Shown in pieces: positions 24,270-36,361 of a DNA stretch of 64,000 nucleotides. Within the stretch, counting starts at the first letter, position 1, and each line of letters opens with the position of its first letter. Where the stretch lies: positions 117,047 to 181,046 of the forward strand of contig RSEE01000122.1 of assembly GCA_003971905.1 (NCBI GenBank), given 5' to 3'. Both the position numbers and the translations under genes were made by a program. Under the pieces are notes generated by a model. That model was not told the DNA's origin. It ran no database searches and was given only the letters and a program-made list of their open reading frames with translations. Source of the DNA: Moniliella sp. 'wahieum' (lineage: Eukaryota > Basidiomycota > Moniliellomycetes > Moniliellales > Moniliellaceae).

Positions 24270-24531
24270 GATACGGTGCATGCTTTCTGGCAATTGGACG
24301 ACGTTTTTGTTAGTAGATGGTTTAGGCGTTTGGGTTAACGCACCTCATTCAAATAGCCTTTGTTGAGCGTTACCCGCCTGTGGATCGTTTCGTTGCCTGT
24401 TGCGCGGATGCGGTGCATGATCTCCGGGATCTGAACGATGTGTTATTTGTTAGTAGTTGGTTTAGAGGTTTAGCTCAACGCACCTCATCATTCAAATAGC
24501 TTGTGCTGAGCGTTGCCCGCCTCTGGATGAT
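24270..24531. repeat. Imperfect direct duplication, about 120 bases, two copies
   Basis: Copy one spans about 24270-24388 and copy two about 24407-24531, a period near 137 bases. Shared blocks in order are CGGTGCATG, TTTGTTAGTAG, TGGTTTAG, AACGCACCTCAT, TTCAAATAGC, TGAGCGTT and CCCGCCT. Divergence is moderate, so the duplication is old. Confidence 0.85.
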
Positions 24532-27500
24532 GGTGGCTATGGCCCTTTGAAGGTGGATCTAGTGGGCAGGCGCCGAGAGCGGTAGACTCTTGTCCACCAT
24601 CAGCAAAACGTGCTGTCTGGCGTACATGCTAATGAGTTCGACAATTCTTACCCAGTGGCACCTCTTTAATTCAGATTTCAATTAAGCACTGAGGCCTGAG
24701 GATTACTGATTCTGTTGGTCAGTCAAAATCAGTTCCTATGGATGCATGCGCGGTCAGGTCATTGTTCCCGTTGATTGAAGTTCAAAATGTTTCAGCTGGT
24801 CTAACAATACTTTTACGAGGCACCTAGACAACGACGACAGGCAGTTATTCAATCATAGTCTTTGGCCAGAACCGTCTGATAGTACAGGCCACTGGGGATA
24901 GACGTAGTCAAGTCAGTTCATGCACTGCATAGCCACTATCACTTCCATGAAGTGAAAGTCAGTAGAAAAAGTAGAACTATTGTCACTCACTGTTGGATTA
25001 CCACCCGAGTATAACATGCGATTCATGCACCCAACACATCTTAATCCGAGGATCACCTCTTCCACTATCCACAAAACCATCTCCATTGATATCGTAATAC
25101 TGTCAAGAGACTTCACCGAAGCAATTAGTTCTCTTAAGCCGCAGCTAAAGACCACAGGTGTATATCACTCCCCGATCGATTTAACCATGACCCTAACCTC
25201 TCGTATTGTCCAATCCCCTGGGACTCTCCAATTTGCAAGGTTTTATTTTCATGCCGCCGGTTCCGGTAACACAATATCCGTCCTTTTATTGCTCTCCGTC
25301 TCACAGCATTCGACACCCAGTTTCTGAGAGTTATCTGGACGAATACGAACCAGTCGGATATCCGCACGTGTTGGGTTTCATTTGGATACATTAAGCTAGG
25401 TGGCAGAGCATCATTCCAAAAGTTGTACACAATGTAGTACTGTTTCGGATGAACGTTAATACTTGTGTTCGACCGACCATAGTACGGATATGAAGATTGC
25501 CCACCCCAAAATCTCTCAACCGTTCCTTCTATGATGTAATGTATTCGCTTTGAAATGCCTTGCATTTTTTTGAGAAGTGAGGGAAACAATGCATGGAAAG
25601 TCGCCGTGCTTTGCAGGAATCCGGTGACAGATGCGGGACATAAAGATCGGGAGCCAATGGGGGCATACGAATGGATAAGGCCCACTCCCTTCATTCATTA
25701 GTTTCAAACTCGATCCTCAAGTCAAGCAGGCCATTTTATGCGTTCATTCATTCAAATAGAAAGCATTCTACAATTACCAGTAACTGCATGTATTATTCGA
25801 GTTGGGATCATTTCCGTTGATGATGGGGTGGCAGAATATTTTAAGGCTACGTTTGCCAGTTTTGTTTGGTTGAGAGTATCACTATGGGGATCAATCGGCA
25901 ATTGGCACAAAGGTATCCGTCTATTCACAACACTGATTGGAAGTAGTATGGTTCAAATTGCCAATAGGTAAGTTGTTTCACGGGTATTTCTGAATCATTT
26001 TGCTGGCGGACAAATTGTTTACTGAATATAGCCGTTACAATTTAAAGAGGCCTAAGATTGACTTGTTCGCAGTTCGTGCGGACTGCGGTCATTCATTTCC
26101 CTTTGATTGCATAGGATTGTCCGCGTTTCTTCAGGCACGTGAGGCCTTATTGATAGGAAACAGAGTGTCGCAGATATTTTGTGATTCGCATTTTCCCGAT
26201 AGGTCATGCTTTTGATCGACTGGTCGCAACAACCCCATTGCCGCTGTCGCGTTAATCAAACTCAAATATGTACCCCGGTAATGGAGGACCAGGCAAGAGT
26301 AACCCGATCAAGCAACCTGGAGTTTCGTGTCCTAATCAGGCTCGTTTTTTCGCGGCTACTTACTACTGTATTCGAGGTTTTACTATAGCGAGGGCGTGAC
26401 GCGAAACCCTGCACTCCCGTCATATCTTCCTATCGAACCACGTGGGCAAGAAGTTGGGCCCCCTTACTTGGCTTCTCTAAACCATTAATTAGTAGAGTCT
26501 GCGTGATGTTGACCTGACATAAATGCTCGTTAAACCAGTCGTCACTCGTTAGGTGCCTTTGGAATGAATGCATTCACGCATAGATATGTTAGGTCAGTAA
26601 TATGGTTTGATCCCAAACTTTTTATACCTCGATTGAAAGAAGGCCATGCTGCCCGTTGCAAATGCTCGTCCAGTACATGATCGCTGTTGTACTACCGTTT
26701 TGTATTCGTTTGTCCACGTCGAAATGGTACCCAATCCAGGTCAACCAAGTATAAATGTTTGACCCATTGCTACGAATGATTCGTCAGAGATTGATTGCAT
26801 CAGTGTTATGGCGGGGTACGTCATACAGGTGATGCTATATCATTTGTACCCGAGGGCACGACAAAAACGCTATTCTTTCGATGATGGTGCCACGGTCAAC
26901 AGTGGTGGTGTCCGCTCGGTCAAACCCGACATGGTGTACTTCTCAGCATCCATGAGCCAAAAGGCAAGGGGCTAGGACAAAAAAGGAGGGGTAGTGCTGA
27001 AGCGGTGCAGGTTCTTCAGCACCTACGGCAACACTCCTGGCCCAATTTTGATATTAGTGAGTGCGTATGTTCGATGATCTGTCCGGCAGCGAGTCATTTC
27101 TCAGAGGTCAGAGGGAAGCTACCGCGGTTATCACCAATACGTGTTTGGGCCAATAGGTGCGTCCAAGCGGGGATAGGGACATGAAGTGGGCTCTCGACGT
27201 GTTGCAGAGGCGACTACTGGCAAGTGTGGCAAGGTATTGGATGCACCAGCTTGGGCGGTAGTAACATGCCTGGAGCGGTCGGGGCTCAGGGACGGGAAGT
27301 GACAGAGGGGGTAAACATAGGGGGATAAACACTGCCAGAGCAGTGGAGCCGTTGAAACTGGAGGCGGAGTCGCTGGAAGGGGAACCGCGAGCCGGGTGGG
27401 CTTGGTTTCGATGTGAAGACTCGAGGAGGGTACACGCGGCTTACTGGGTTGAGAAACTTGGTGAGAACTGGAGGACGAGGTCGAGGAGCGGATGAGCAAC

Positions 27501-29965
27501 TAATAAGATACTAGGAAGAGTTGCCTGACTGTGGGCTTGATCAATCGACGAGGACGGAGAGGAAGACGGAAATGGACTGTGGGAGCTACTGCTTACAGAC
27601 AGTTACTAAAAGGGAAACAAGGGGAACAGGGAGACCAGGGGGAAGGGTTGCCGCGCGGACCATCATAGAAAGGCAAGGAAACTGGCACGAGGCGACTATT
27701 CTGGCAAAGGAGGGTACTGACAATTGGTTGGCCCCTTTGTGGCTACCGACTCACTTAGGCAAGAGGAGACTCTTGTCGACGGATACGTACAGTGGTGATT
27801 GCATTGGTGATGGCGCTCCCCACCGCGAACCGGGACCTGATCCGATCTGATCCAATGACCAATCTGGGGTCGGGGTTAGAAAGGCGAAGGGAGCGCGTAG
27901 GCTCTGCTGGACTTCAATGCCCTCCTGTTTTTTTCCCGTCTTTGCCCGTGACATCCGTCACGTTCATCTCACAATTCGCGGCTGTTGCATTAGGACGTCG
28001 GCCTGACACGCTTCGAGAGGCCAAAGAGTCTGTGTGAGAATTGGGCATATACATGCATGGTGTGTGGGGCAGCGGTGGCTGCAGCGGGGATCGCGCTGCG
28101 GGTCGGAGTTATACGTTGATGCTCAGTAAGTAGTAACGCTTCTCGCGCTTTACCTGTGCGGTCCATAATTCCTTTTCGGAGAGTACCGTCAGAATCGCCA
28201 ATCGTTCGACTTTGCGGAGTTGTGGAGAGAAACCGCATCAGCGGTGTAACCCGACTTTAAAGTGTTGAAAATAAGGTTGAAGGAAGAGTCCAGGAGCAAT
28301 GTGGCTGGGGCGCGAGCAGATGCTCTCTAGGCTGCATAGTACGCTTTCGAGGCAGAGAGTCCCGTGGATTATAATTGATTGCAGTGGCGGCTATACCAGT
28401 ACTATGCGATGGCATTTTACCATATGAATGACGTGGTTTCTAGTGCTTTAAATGGTGGCTATAATGCGATTTGGCGTCCAACCCAGTCTCTGTGTCTCTT
28501 CATGGAGTTTGGGGACGAGGAATTGATCGAACAAAGTTAGAAGGGGGCTATCCCCCTTGGTCCAGCATGCGGTGCAGGTACTAGGGACGAATGTAAAAAA
28601 GGCTACGACTATAGCCGCATCGCGGTGGGCCTTTCGGCTCATACTATACAGGTGAGAGGATGGGGTTCAATGTTGTTTTTATGTGTTTTTGCAGCGCGCC
28701 CATCATATCGAGCTTATCCGCGGCATATACTACTACCACTACATCGTCTCGCTGCCATCCAAGGTTAAGAGAAGGATCGCGCCGGGAACCCGAACACTTG
28801 GTATGCCTGTGGCAATATGGACTTGTCAGTGATGTGGCCTGCTGCCCTGAGTTCTAGTCATGGAAGCGATCGAGGACCCATTATTTGTTGTGCCTTACTA
28901 ACACGATGTCCAAACCCTCGTTGGGACGGGTTGCGGTCATAGAGACAAAGTTGTGGGAATCGTGCTTGCCCCACACGCTCTGGCACATAATGCGAGAGAG
29001 CCGACATACCGTCGTGCGAGTAAGGCGATCGGTGGAGTGTGTGTGTCTGGGGTTGTGTTCCTTGCTTTTCTCTCCGTGGTGCTTAATTGCGCCCGTGAGC
29101 AGCTCACGTTTGTCGGAAGGTTGTTGAGGCTGTGGTCCTATACATGGGGTCCAGACAGAACACGTGCATTTGAGCTTGAAGTTTAGTAGAGTTCCTTCAA
29201 TTGAAGTGTGAAGCTAGTTGGTCATGCAACCCCGCCTTTTTGGTTTAAAATTGAGTCCCACTGGGTGCGGCTGTAATATTAATACTCTGGGCTATAGTGA
29301 GTGCTATGAGTCCTGAGATCACGCTGCGGAACAGCGTCAATCATCATGCATCAGCACAGACTGTGGGGCACGAGCGTCGGGGCCAAGGAGAAAAAGGGCC
29401 GAGTCTTGGCATCCAGGGACGGTGTGGAGCGGCTAGGAACAGCTGGGGTGCAATTAAACAAACGAGACCCTACTGCGTGTAGAGGAACGATCAATCTTAT
29501 ATCTATCCGTGCGAGGAGCTGCAACAGCGATACTATCCTGGGCGATCTATATAGAGTTGTCAAACCCACAAATGAAGAGGAACGACAACCGAGGCCAAGG
29601 ATGCGCCCAATGAGGTTGGTTGGAGACACACCGCTGGATAGAATGCGAGGCTCACCCGCTCAGGCCATTGTCCGATTCGGGATGGGGTTAGGGGGTACTA
29701 CCTAGTGGAGCTTCCGCTTCCCGCTGAAGCTGGTTCCTGATGGACAGACCGCTGCACAAGCCACTGGAGTAGTACAACGTGTCAATGTGCAACGAAAAGC
29801 CTTTTCCATAAATATAAACAACACCATGCGATGGCCGTGACATCTACTTTTCCCACCCCTCCACCCTCCCGTTCCTACACCTCATTCGCCTCCACACAAT
29901 TCATACCTTCTCCCCTCCTTGAAGCGGTTGATCATTCACTTGCTTACGACCCCTGAGCCCACACC

Positions 29966-32408
29966 ATGAAGGCCCCGAACATTACCCACCCGTCACGTTT
30001 GTTCAGCCAGAAGGAGGACTCGTCTCAGGTGATGACATCGAACGTGAAGTTGCCTTTGTTCTCCGCCCAAATACCTGGGGCTGTCGGGCCACCGTCGTCT
30101 GGCGCCATTGGCCTGGCAGCCGGGGCTGGCTTCCTCATGTTCGGCTACGACCAAGCGTGATGGTTCCCTTTTACCCTTCCCTCCTTCCGCCACCGTTTCG
30201 ACTCAATCAACACGACCGAGCACAAGGAGCTGCACTATGCAGTGATGCAGGGCCGTGCGTATTTCCTCTCCTCTTTCTCTCCATCCTCCATCACATGGCC
30301 GCTGATTGGATCGTTTGGAAACAAAAACAGTTACCACTGGGCTGTATGAAATCGCTGTTTCGTTGGAGCGCTGGCCTGTCTCGTGATCGGAGACCGCATT
30401 GGCCGTCGCAAGGTCATCACCTGGGGCGTGGGATCTGATCATAGGCGCCATTCTCCAGTGCCTTCGTTCAAATTGAGCCAGTTGATTATCGCGCGTGTTT
30501 TGACAGGTATCGGCAACGGAATGAAGACAGCCACCATCCCCAATGTACCAGTCGGAGTGCTCTCCCTCTCATTTGTGTGGTGCCAACTAATCATGATTGA
30601 AGGTGCGCTGATTACCGGGGGATCATGCTCAGTACGTTCGCTTCGCCCACTGGCAACTGCTTGAACCTCATCCGAAGGGTGCTCACCTTCTTCTTTGCTG
30701 TGTTTTCTCCATTGTATTCTATTCTAGGCTATTGGATCGACTTCGCCTTTTTCTGGGTGGAGCGAAAGCACCCAAACAGCCCCCACGTTGATGCGGCATG
30801 GCGTGTTCCAATCGCCTTGCAAATTCTGCTGGCGCTTCCGACGCTGTTTCTCACCATGTCGCTTTGTGAAAGCCCAGTTTCTGATGCTCAAGAACCAAGG
30901 AGGAAGAAACGCGCAAAGTGCTCTCATCTCTCAACGAACTTCCCCCAGATCACCCGGAGATCACAATGGCCATTGAGGAGATGCGGGAATCGGTGGGGGC
31001 GGCCAAATCGTTGACCTGGCGTGAGATCTACTCAAACGGGCCAACGCGGAACCTACAGCGTCATCCTTGGGTTCATTAGCCAGTGTTTCCACAGGTGTGT
31101 GCCCCTCTTCTTGCATATACTTTCTATTCTTTCCTTCAGCACTCCTCGTGGTGAAGACTATTATCATAAGCCTTCCGAACTTCTTCTGCGGCACCGTGGA
31201 GTCTTGGAGAGCGTGAATCAAGAGATATTTTTTGGTCTCTCCACATCAGAACTGTTGACTCTGTTTTCTCGTGCAGATTTCCGGGATCAACCTCATCACG
31301 TACTACGCTGGAACCATCTTCCAAAACAACCTCGGATTTGGTCCGCTAATGAGCCGTGTCCTAGCTGCAGCCAACGGCACCGAATACTTTGCTGCCTCTT
31401 GGATCGCTTATTACCTTGTCGAACACGTTGGTAGGCGTCCTCTGATGCTGTTTGGGGCGGCAGGTCAATGTCTCACGATGCTTGTCCTTGCGGTTACCAA
31501 TGCGCCGAGCGTGACCCACCCTCGTCTGAAGAAGAATGATGTCGTTGGCGGTACCAATACGGCCGCTTCTGTGATCGCCACAATCTGCCTCTTCTTATTT
31601 AACACTTTCTTTGCCATTGGATGGCTTGGCATGACGTGGCTCACGCCGCAGAAATGACGCCGCTTGTGGTGCGGGCGGCCGCAAATGGGTGGGCATCTTT
31701 TCCTATGAATAACCAACACATGTGTGCCAGTGGACGTATTGCTGACGATGCCGCTTTCCCGTTGTTAGGATCTCAACCCTTCCAATTGGATTTGGAATTT
31801 CCTCGGTACGTCTCCTTACCTCTTCTGTCGCCCGGGTTTTCCAAGAGGGCAAATGCGCTGACATAAATAAACGTTGTACATGCAGTGGTTATGGTGGGTC
31901 GCATTGCCAATGATCTCTCAGCACCGGACTAACTCATCTATGCAGGTAACCCCAATCAGTTTCGTGCAAATCAAGTACAACGTCAGTATAATTGCCCCCC
32001 TCCCCCATTGATGACCTTGTGCACGTCTGACAAACTTTCTCTCTTCACGCTGGTCGTCGGTCAACCACAGACATACACTGTCTTTGTGTGCTCAATCTTT
32101 TCATCTTGGTCTGCACCTATTTCATTTTCCCCGAGACCATGGGCCGAAGTTGGAGAGATGGATGCGATTTTGCTCAGTCGTCCAAGATCAACCCCTACGA
32201 CGTGGTGCGTGTAGAGCGTCGCACGCCACGCAAATACGACCGTCATGGCCATCACGTTGCCTGCACCAAGATCTGTCATGGAAAGATTCGATCCTCCTGG
32301 CGGACGGGTGGTTCAAAGCGAGGACGTTGGTATGAACAGCTGGGCGAATTCGTTCCTGAAGGAGAAGGCCAGAAGAAAATTGAGCAGATGAGGAGCTTGA
32401 AGGGATGA
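29966..32408 (+). CDS. MFS sugar transporter, frame-broken
   Basis: Sugar-porter family permease with 12 expected membrane segments. The first exon (29966-30159) carries ATGKAP-type start MKAPNITHPS and ends FGYDQ before GVM, the usual first-segment motif. Later blocks are GDRIGRRK (the conserved loop after segment 2), LIIARVLTGIGNGMKTATIP, SYWIDFAFFW, WRVPIALQILLALPTLFL, ESPRFLMLKNQG (split over frames), QISGINLITYYAGTIFQN (segment 7 sugar-binding region, whose QxSGxN is intact), GWLGMTWL and PETMGRS, the end-of-segment-12 signature. A basic C-tail ends IEQMRSLKG. Introns are likely near 30254-30300, 31094-31277 and in 31800-31990. Several single-base slips are also needed. The sugar transported is not predictable. 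Confidence 0.88.
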
Positions 32409-33362
32409 GCAACTCTTCCCCTTGCTTCTTCCTTCAGTTTTCTCCACGGTATCACTGTTATTACGCCAACTGCTGCGCCTTTTCCGTGTATACTCCCCCC
32501 CCCCTTTTGTTGATATCCTTATTAATCCGGTTCCTTACGCTACCTCACGCCCCCCTTGACCCTCTCTTCACACCGACTGTTCGTTGCTGGAGGAGAGGAG
32601 GATACAAGGTAACGACTACGTTCCAATATTACTTTTGGTGGCCTGTACTTTGCTCTCCATCTAGGTCGACCATCGAATGATCTACCTCTCGCTGTGCCAT
32701 ATACAGCTCACGAAATGCGGGTATGAGCAGAGATGTTAGTAGTATAGGTCGATGATGGTTGGTGGTGTGCACTCTTCCATTGATCCGACTATACTCTCCC
32801 GGTGTATGCTTTCCTCCCAGAGCTCAGAGTCGTATCCTACGGCTCGACGAGAGGAAGATTAAACACTGTGCCCCCAAAAGGCATCATACACAGTATATAG
32901 TTGTGTGCGCGGCGGCCCCGTTTCGCCGCTGTTCCACCCCTCCTTATTCGCGCCTCCGGGAACCCTCCCCCTGATTGCATCCCCACAACTTCTGTCCCTG
33001 TGCCTTGCCCGTCTCCGCCAAGTTGATGAACTAATAACAAACGGCCAGACCGCATATAACCTTCCTTCCACCAGTTCCTTCCTTTTTTTGCTGTAACCTT
33101 CCGCGTGTGCTGATCGGCGGAGCGGCGGAAGAGACCGTTGGCATTGCGATATTGTGGACAGCTCCGACACATCTTCACTATCATCACTGCTAAGTCTGCC
33201 GCCCGCCGAGTGCTGCTACTACTACTAGCCTTTCCCTTCAACGACAAGGAACATGATCACGGTGGATATTAAAGGAATATATCGGTGGACGTTTTGGCGA
33301 TGACTCGACCCAGCTCTTCGCATTGTGGATCGTTCCGCGTGAAGAAAAAAAGAAAAAAATCA
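32409..33362. other. Intergenic spacer
   Basis: No gene was seen. A C run (32498-32508) and scattered pyrimidine tracts occur. Both neighbouring protein genes end toward this region, so it carries the sugar transporter 3' end. Confidence 0.45.
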
Positions 33363-33456
33363 GGAGTAGGTCGGACTTGAACCAACGACTTCAAGATAAA
33401 ACTGCTCAATCATAGAGAGTTGCAATCTCACACGCTAACCGCTGCGTCACTACTCC
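33363..33456 (-). tRNA. tRNA-Cys (GCA) with 22-base intron
   Basis: On the minus strand the 7-bp acceptor stem GGAGTAG/CTACTCC is perfect. The D arm is ACGC/GCGT, the T arm GTTGG-TTCAAGT-CCGAC. The anticodon stem TGAGA pairs with TCTTG using two wobbles, loop TTGCAA gives anticodon GCA, and an insertion of about 22 bases (33398-33419) sits after position 37, the standard place for tRNA introns. A long-variable-arm reading without intron is possible but pairs less well. Confidence 0.75.
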
Positions 33457-33951
33457 CGATAGGAACGATGAGATACTTTAATACTTAGTTTTAGGATGCG
33501 TTTGGTGTTGTCCGACCTTGTCATGACAATCCAGGACCCCATCTCCCAGAAGGATTCCGTTCGCTTCACACCCGCCTTTTGTTCCGAGGCCATTACGCGT
33601 TACGGGTCTTCAATGCCAATGTTATCTCAGATCTCAATATTCATCTGTAGTTGAATCTCACAACCGGCCTTGCCTCTCCTACCATTTTTCTCCCATCACT
33701 CTTCTGCCCTGTCGACCAACTTTGAAGCCGCTAAGCAACGTTTTCGGATTCATCAATTCATCAACAGGCAAGCCTAGCAACCGAGCACGATAAATAGCAT
33801 GACGAGACAGCATTGTGGGCTGCAGTACCGAAGCATTCTTCGCATCGCGCGCGGTATAGTATGGAGAGGGTTTACTTTGGCTTTGGCTTTAGCTTTTGGC
33901 GGGGAGGGGTGGTGTTTCGTTTTTTTTTTTTTTTCTTTGTGGGTGTGGTTG
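33457..33951. other. Spacer between tRNA-Cys and amino-acid permease
   Basis: No gene was seen. A 14-base T run with flanking T-rich DNA at 33921-33935 lies just inside the annotated permease 3' side boundary and may belong to its 3' processing region. Confidence 0.35.
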
Positions 33952-36361
33952 TTACACGGGGGCGTTGCAACTGAACGAGGACGAGATGGCGCCACTGGAT
34001 TCGAACGCACTCTTGATGGACATGGCCGCGGCGTAGAGACCGAGGCCACTCATGGTCAACCCACCCAAGCCCATGAGCAAAACAAAGTTCTTGATGATCC
34101 AAGCGGGCATGCGAATGCCACGGGGCAGGTTGTACATTCCACCACCAAACAAGCCCCGACGCAATCGGCTCCACTGGGTCCACTTGTCCACTCGCGTTGA
34201 GCCCATGCCCGGTGCCCATTCACCATCGGCTTTGAGTGCGTCGGCGTGGACGAGCCAGGTCCAGAGGAAGATGAAAGGCAATGTGTACCTGCAATCACAA
34301 TCAAGGGTCAATGTTAGTCGTCCGTCGTACCCCAAAAGTCTCGGGGACCCATCCGAAACATAGCGCCCAGCAATAACCACTGGAGGAAGAGACGAAGAAT
34401 ACATACGAAAAGTTAACAATCGCAATGGCCGAAATCAATCCTGAGAGGGAGTTGATCTGAGGAATAGCAGCACCAATAACAAACGCCAAGGCCCAAAACA
34501 TGACGGACCAAATACACCACACCACCGCGCCGCGCTTGGTGAACATCGAGGGTCCATGAGCAATGTCTTCAACAATGCTGCGGTAGCTGACCCGGATACC
34601 GACATTGCCATAGATGGCCGCGGCGATGATGGCAGTGAGGATGCTCATGATGTTGCACGCGGTCAAGGCCGCGCCTTCAGCCATGATCTGGTACCCGATC
34701 GACAACGAATATTGACCTCTGGTGTGATAAACACAAAGAAAGAGGAGGCACTCGCAGTCAGTATACCAAATGTGCGCGAGTGGAAAGATTCAAAGATGCC
34801 CCAACGACGTACCTCCTCCACTGTAGATGACACAAGCGTACATGACATATACGCAGTAAATCACCAGCTGGGCCATGCAGCAACCCTTCCAGAACGACTT
34901 TGGCTGCTTCATTTCCGACATGATCTCGGGGAAGATCATTGCACCACCATAGGCAAACACGAGGAGGTTAACACCTTGGATTTGGTCTGAAATGTCCAAG
35001 TGCGGCCAAGCCGATTGGGTGGGTGGGTTGGCGTTGACTTGGGCCACCGGTATGCCCAATTGCGCTGCTACCCGTACTGGCCGAAAAGCCTTCGACTTTG
35101 ATCACAATCATACTGTGGTTGCATCAAACATGTGGTTAGTTATAGTCCTCGCCAAATAAGTAAAGCCGTGCCAATAGAGAAACAGTGCTGTTCAATATGC
35201 AAACACGGCAGCACGAAAAAAGACGTACCTAACAAGGACAATGATCCAGTTGAGGATGGTAGAAAGTTGCTCAGGTCGACAAACCACGCAGAGAGCGAAC
35301 TGGGCAAGGAATGGTCAGACTGTGCATACGGAGTTATGGTATGGATAAAGAGGGGGGATGACGTACTCTGAGCAAGCACCATACCAATCAGGGCAAAGAT
35401 GAGTACGGCCACAGCAAAGCAAAGATGTGCTTGTTGTACTGCATGATGATCTGGTCCAACGCTTGACCGTTGCTCAACACCAACAGACCGCAGTTGACAA
35501 TCAGCTGAAGAAATTGGAGCACCGAGATCAAGTGGCGCATCCATGGCCCCATCAACCGTTGACCAATGTCACCGTACGTCTTGATGGGGAACCGGGACGA
35601 GTCGAGGTTGAGAAAGAGCCATTGAAGTGCCACGGCTGCCGCTGATGCACAAGCGCCAAACACGAAAAACAGAATGTTGCCTGGTCGAACGGTCACAACA
35701 AAGGTCAGATTGGGGACTTTCGTTTTTTATCCAGACTCCCACAGCACCCCGGGATGAGATGAGAAGAGAAGAGAAATGGGAAGAAGACGTACCTTGTGCC
35801 CAGCCATTTTGGCTCATGCCGTACGGGGCCGAACTAGGTCCGAGAATGTCGGTGGTGATGAGGAAAAAGACACTGGTGGCACCGGCGATGCGCATGGTAC
35901 GTGCGGTGGTGAGCGATTCGAGTGTCTTGGGATCGGTGATGCCCTCAAATTGAGGGGTGGACAGGTCGGTGGTAAATGTTTCGGGCTTGGCATCGAGGCC
36001 CTTTTCGTCAATGGAAGCAAGTGGGGATTCGTCCAGTGCGGCCGGCCCGGGCGGGCTTACGCTTGGACCAAGGCCCTTTGCGGTACAAGCCCTGGAACAT
36101 GGAGACGATGTTGAAGCCCTCGGGCAAGTGGCCCTTGAGCTCTTCTTGCCGTTCCTCCTCCCGCTGGACCTTGGCCCAGTAAATGTACTCTTCGAGCGAG
36201 ACCGAGTTGTCAGCGGGGTAAGTCATGTCGGTCGACCCAATGTCGTACGACGGCGTGTTTTCCATGTCTTTCAGATCCGCCTCGGCGAGGGAGTGGATCA
36301 GGTCGTCGCGCCCAGGAGCGGGCTCCTGCAACGCCAGGCCGGCGAGGTTGCCACCAAACAT
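33952..36361 (-). CDS. AAAP-family amino-acid permease, frame-broken
   Basis: Amino-acid/auxin-permease type transporter with about 11 expected membrane segments. It starts at 36361 with a hydrophilic cytosolic N-terminus (MFGGNLAGLALQEP, then many Glu/Gln). Recognised blocks in order: PEGFNIVSMFQGLYRKGPWS; MRIAGATSVFFLITTDILGP with PYGMSQNGWAQ; GNILFFVFGACASAAAVALQ; LISVLQFLQLIVNCGLLVLS with GQALDQI; FAYGGAMIFPEIMSEMKQP, the conserved AAAP helix; IMAEGAALTACNIMSILTAI; VWCIWSVMFWALAFVIGAAI with PQINSLSGLISAIA; FIFLWTWLVHAD. The last exon ends in a loop plus one segment, stop at 33952. Several short introns (for example around 34290-34400, 35060-35120 and 35700-35790) plus single-base slips separate the blocks. 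The family is clear; which amino acid is carried is not. Confidence 0.85.

Larger units (their letters stand above)
21978..29965. other. Lower-GC gene-poor region (about 8 kb)
   Basis: The base composition is visibly more AT-rich than the flanks. No conserved gene was recognised on either strand. The longest open frames (25134-25694 -, 29346-29705 +) show no domains. Protein-like fragments interrupted by stops occur on the - strand at 28300-29100 and 24950-25110. Two local repeat arrays are annotated separately. It lies between two transporter genes and holds the sugar transporter promoter at its right end (a C/T-rich stretch at 29840-29940). Possible explanations are decayed mobile elements or a mutated, silenced block. 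Confidence 0.5.

Noticed and set aside
25040-25110. EF-hand or FG-GAP-like motif YDINGDGFVDSG on the minus strand
   Set aside because: Single isolated motif with stops nearby and no further repeats.
28448-28642. Resemblance of LHEETQRLGWTPNRII to a deoxyhypusine synthase segment
   Set aside because: The catalytic and NAD-binding segments expected on either side are absent.
19163-36361. Nutrient-uptake gene cluster (peptide, sugar and amino-acid transporters) as a co-regulated system
   Set aside because: The genes are on different strands, separated by several kilobases including the gene-poor block, with no shared promoter motif seen.
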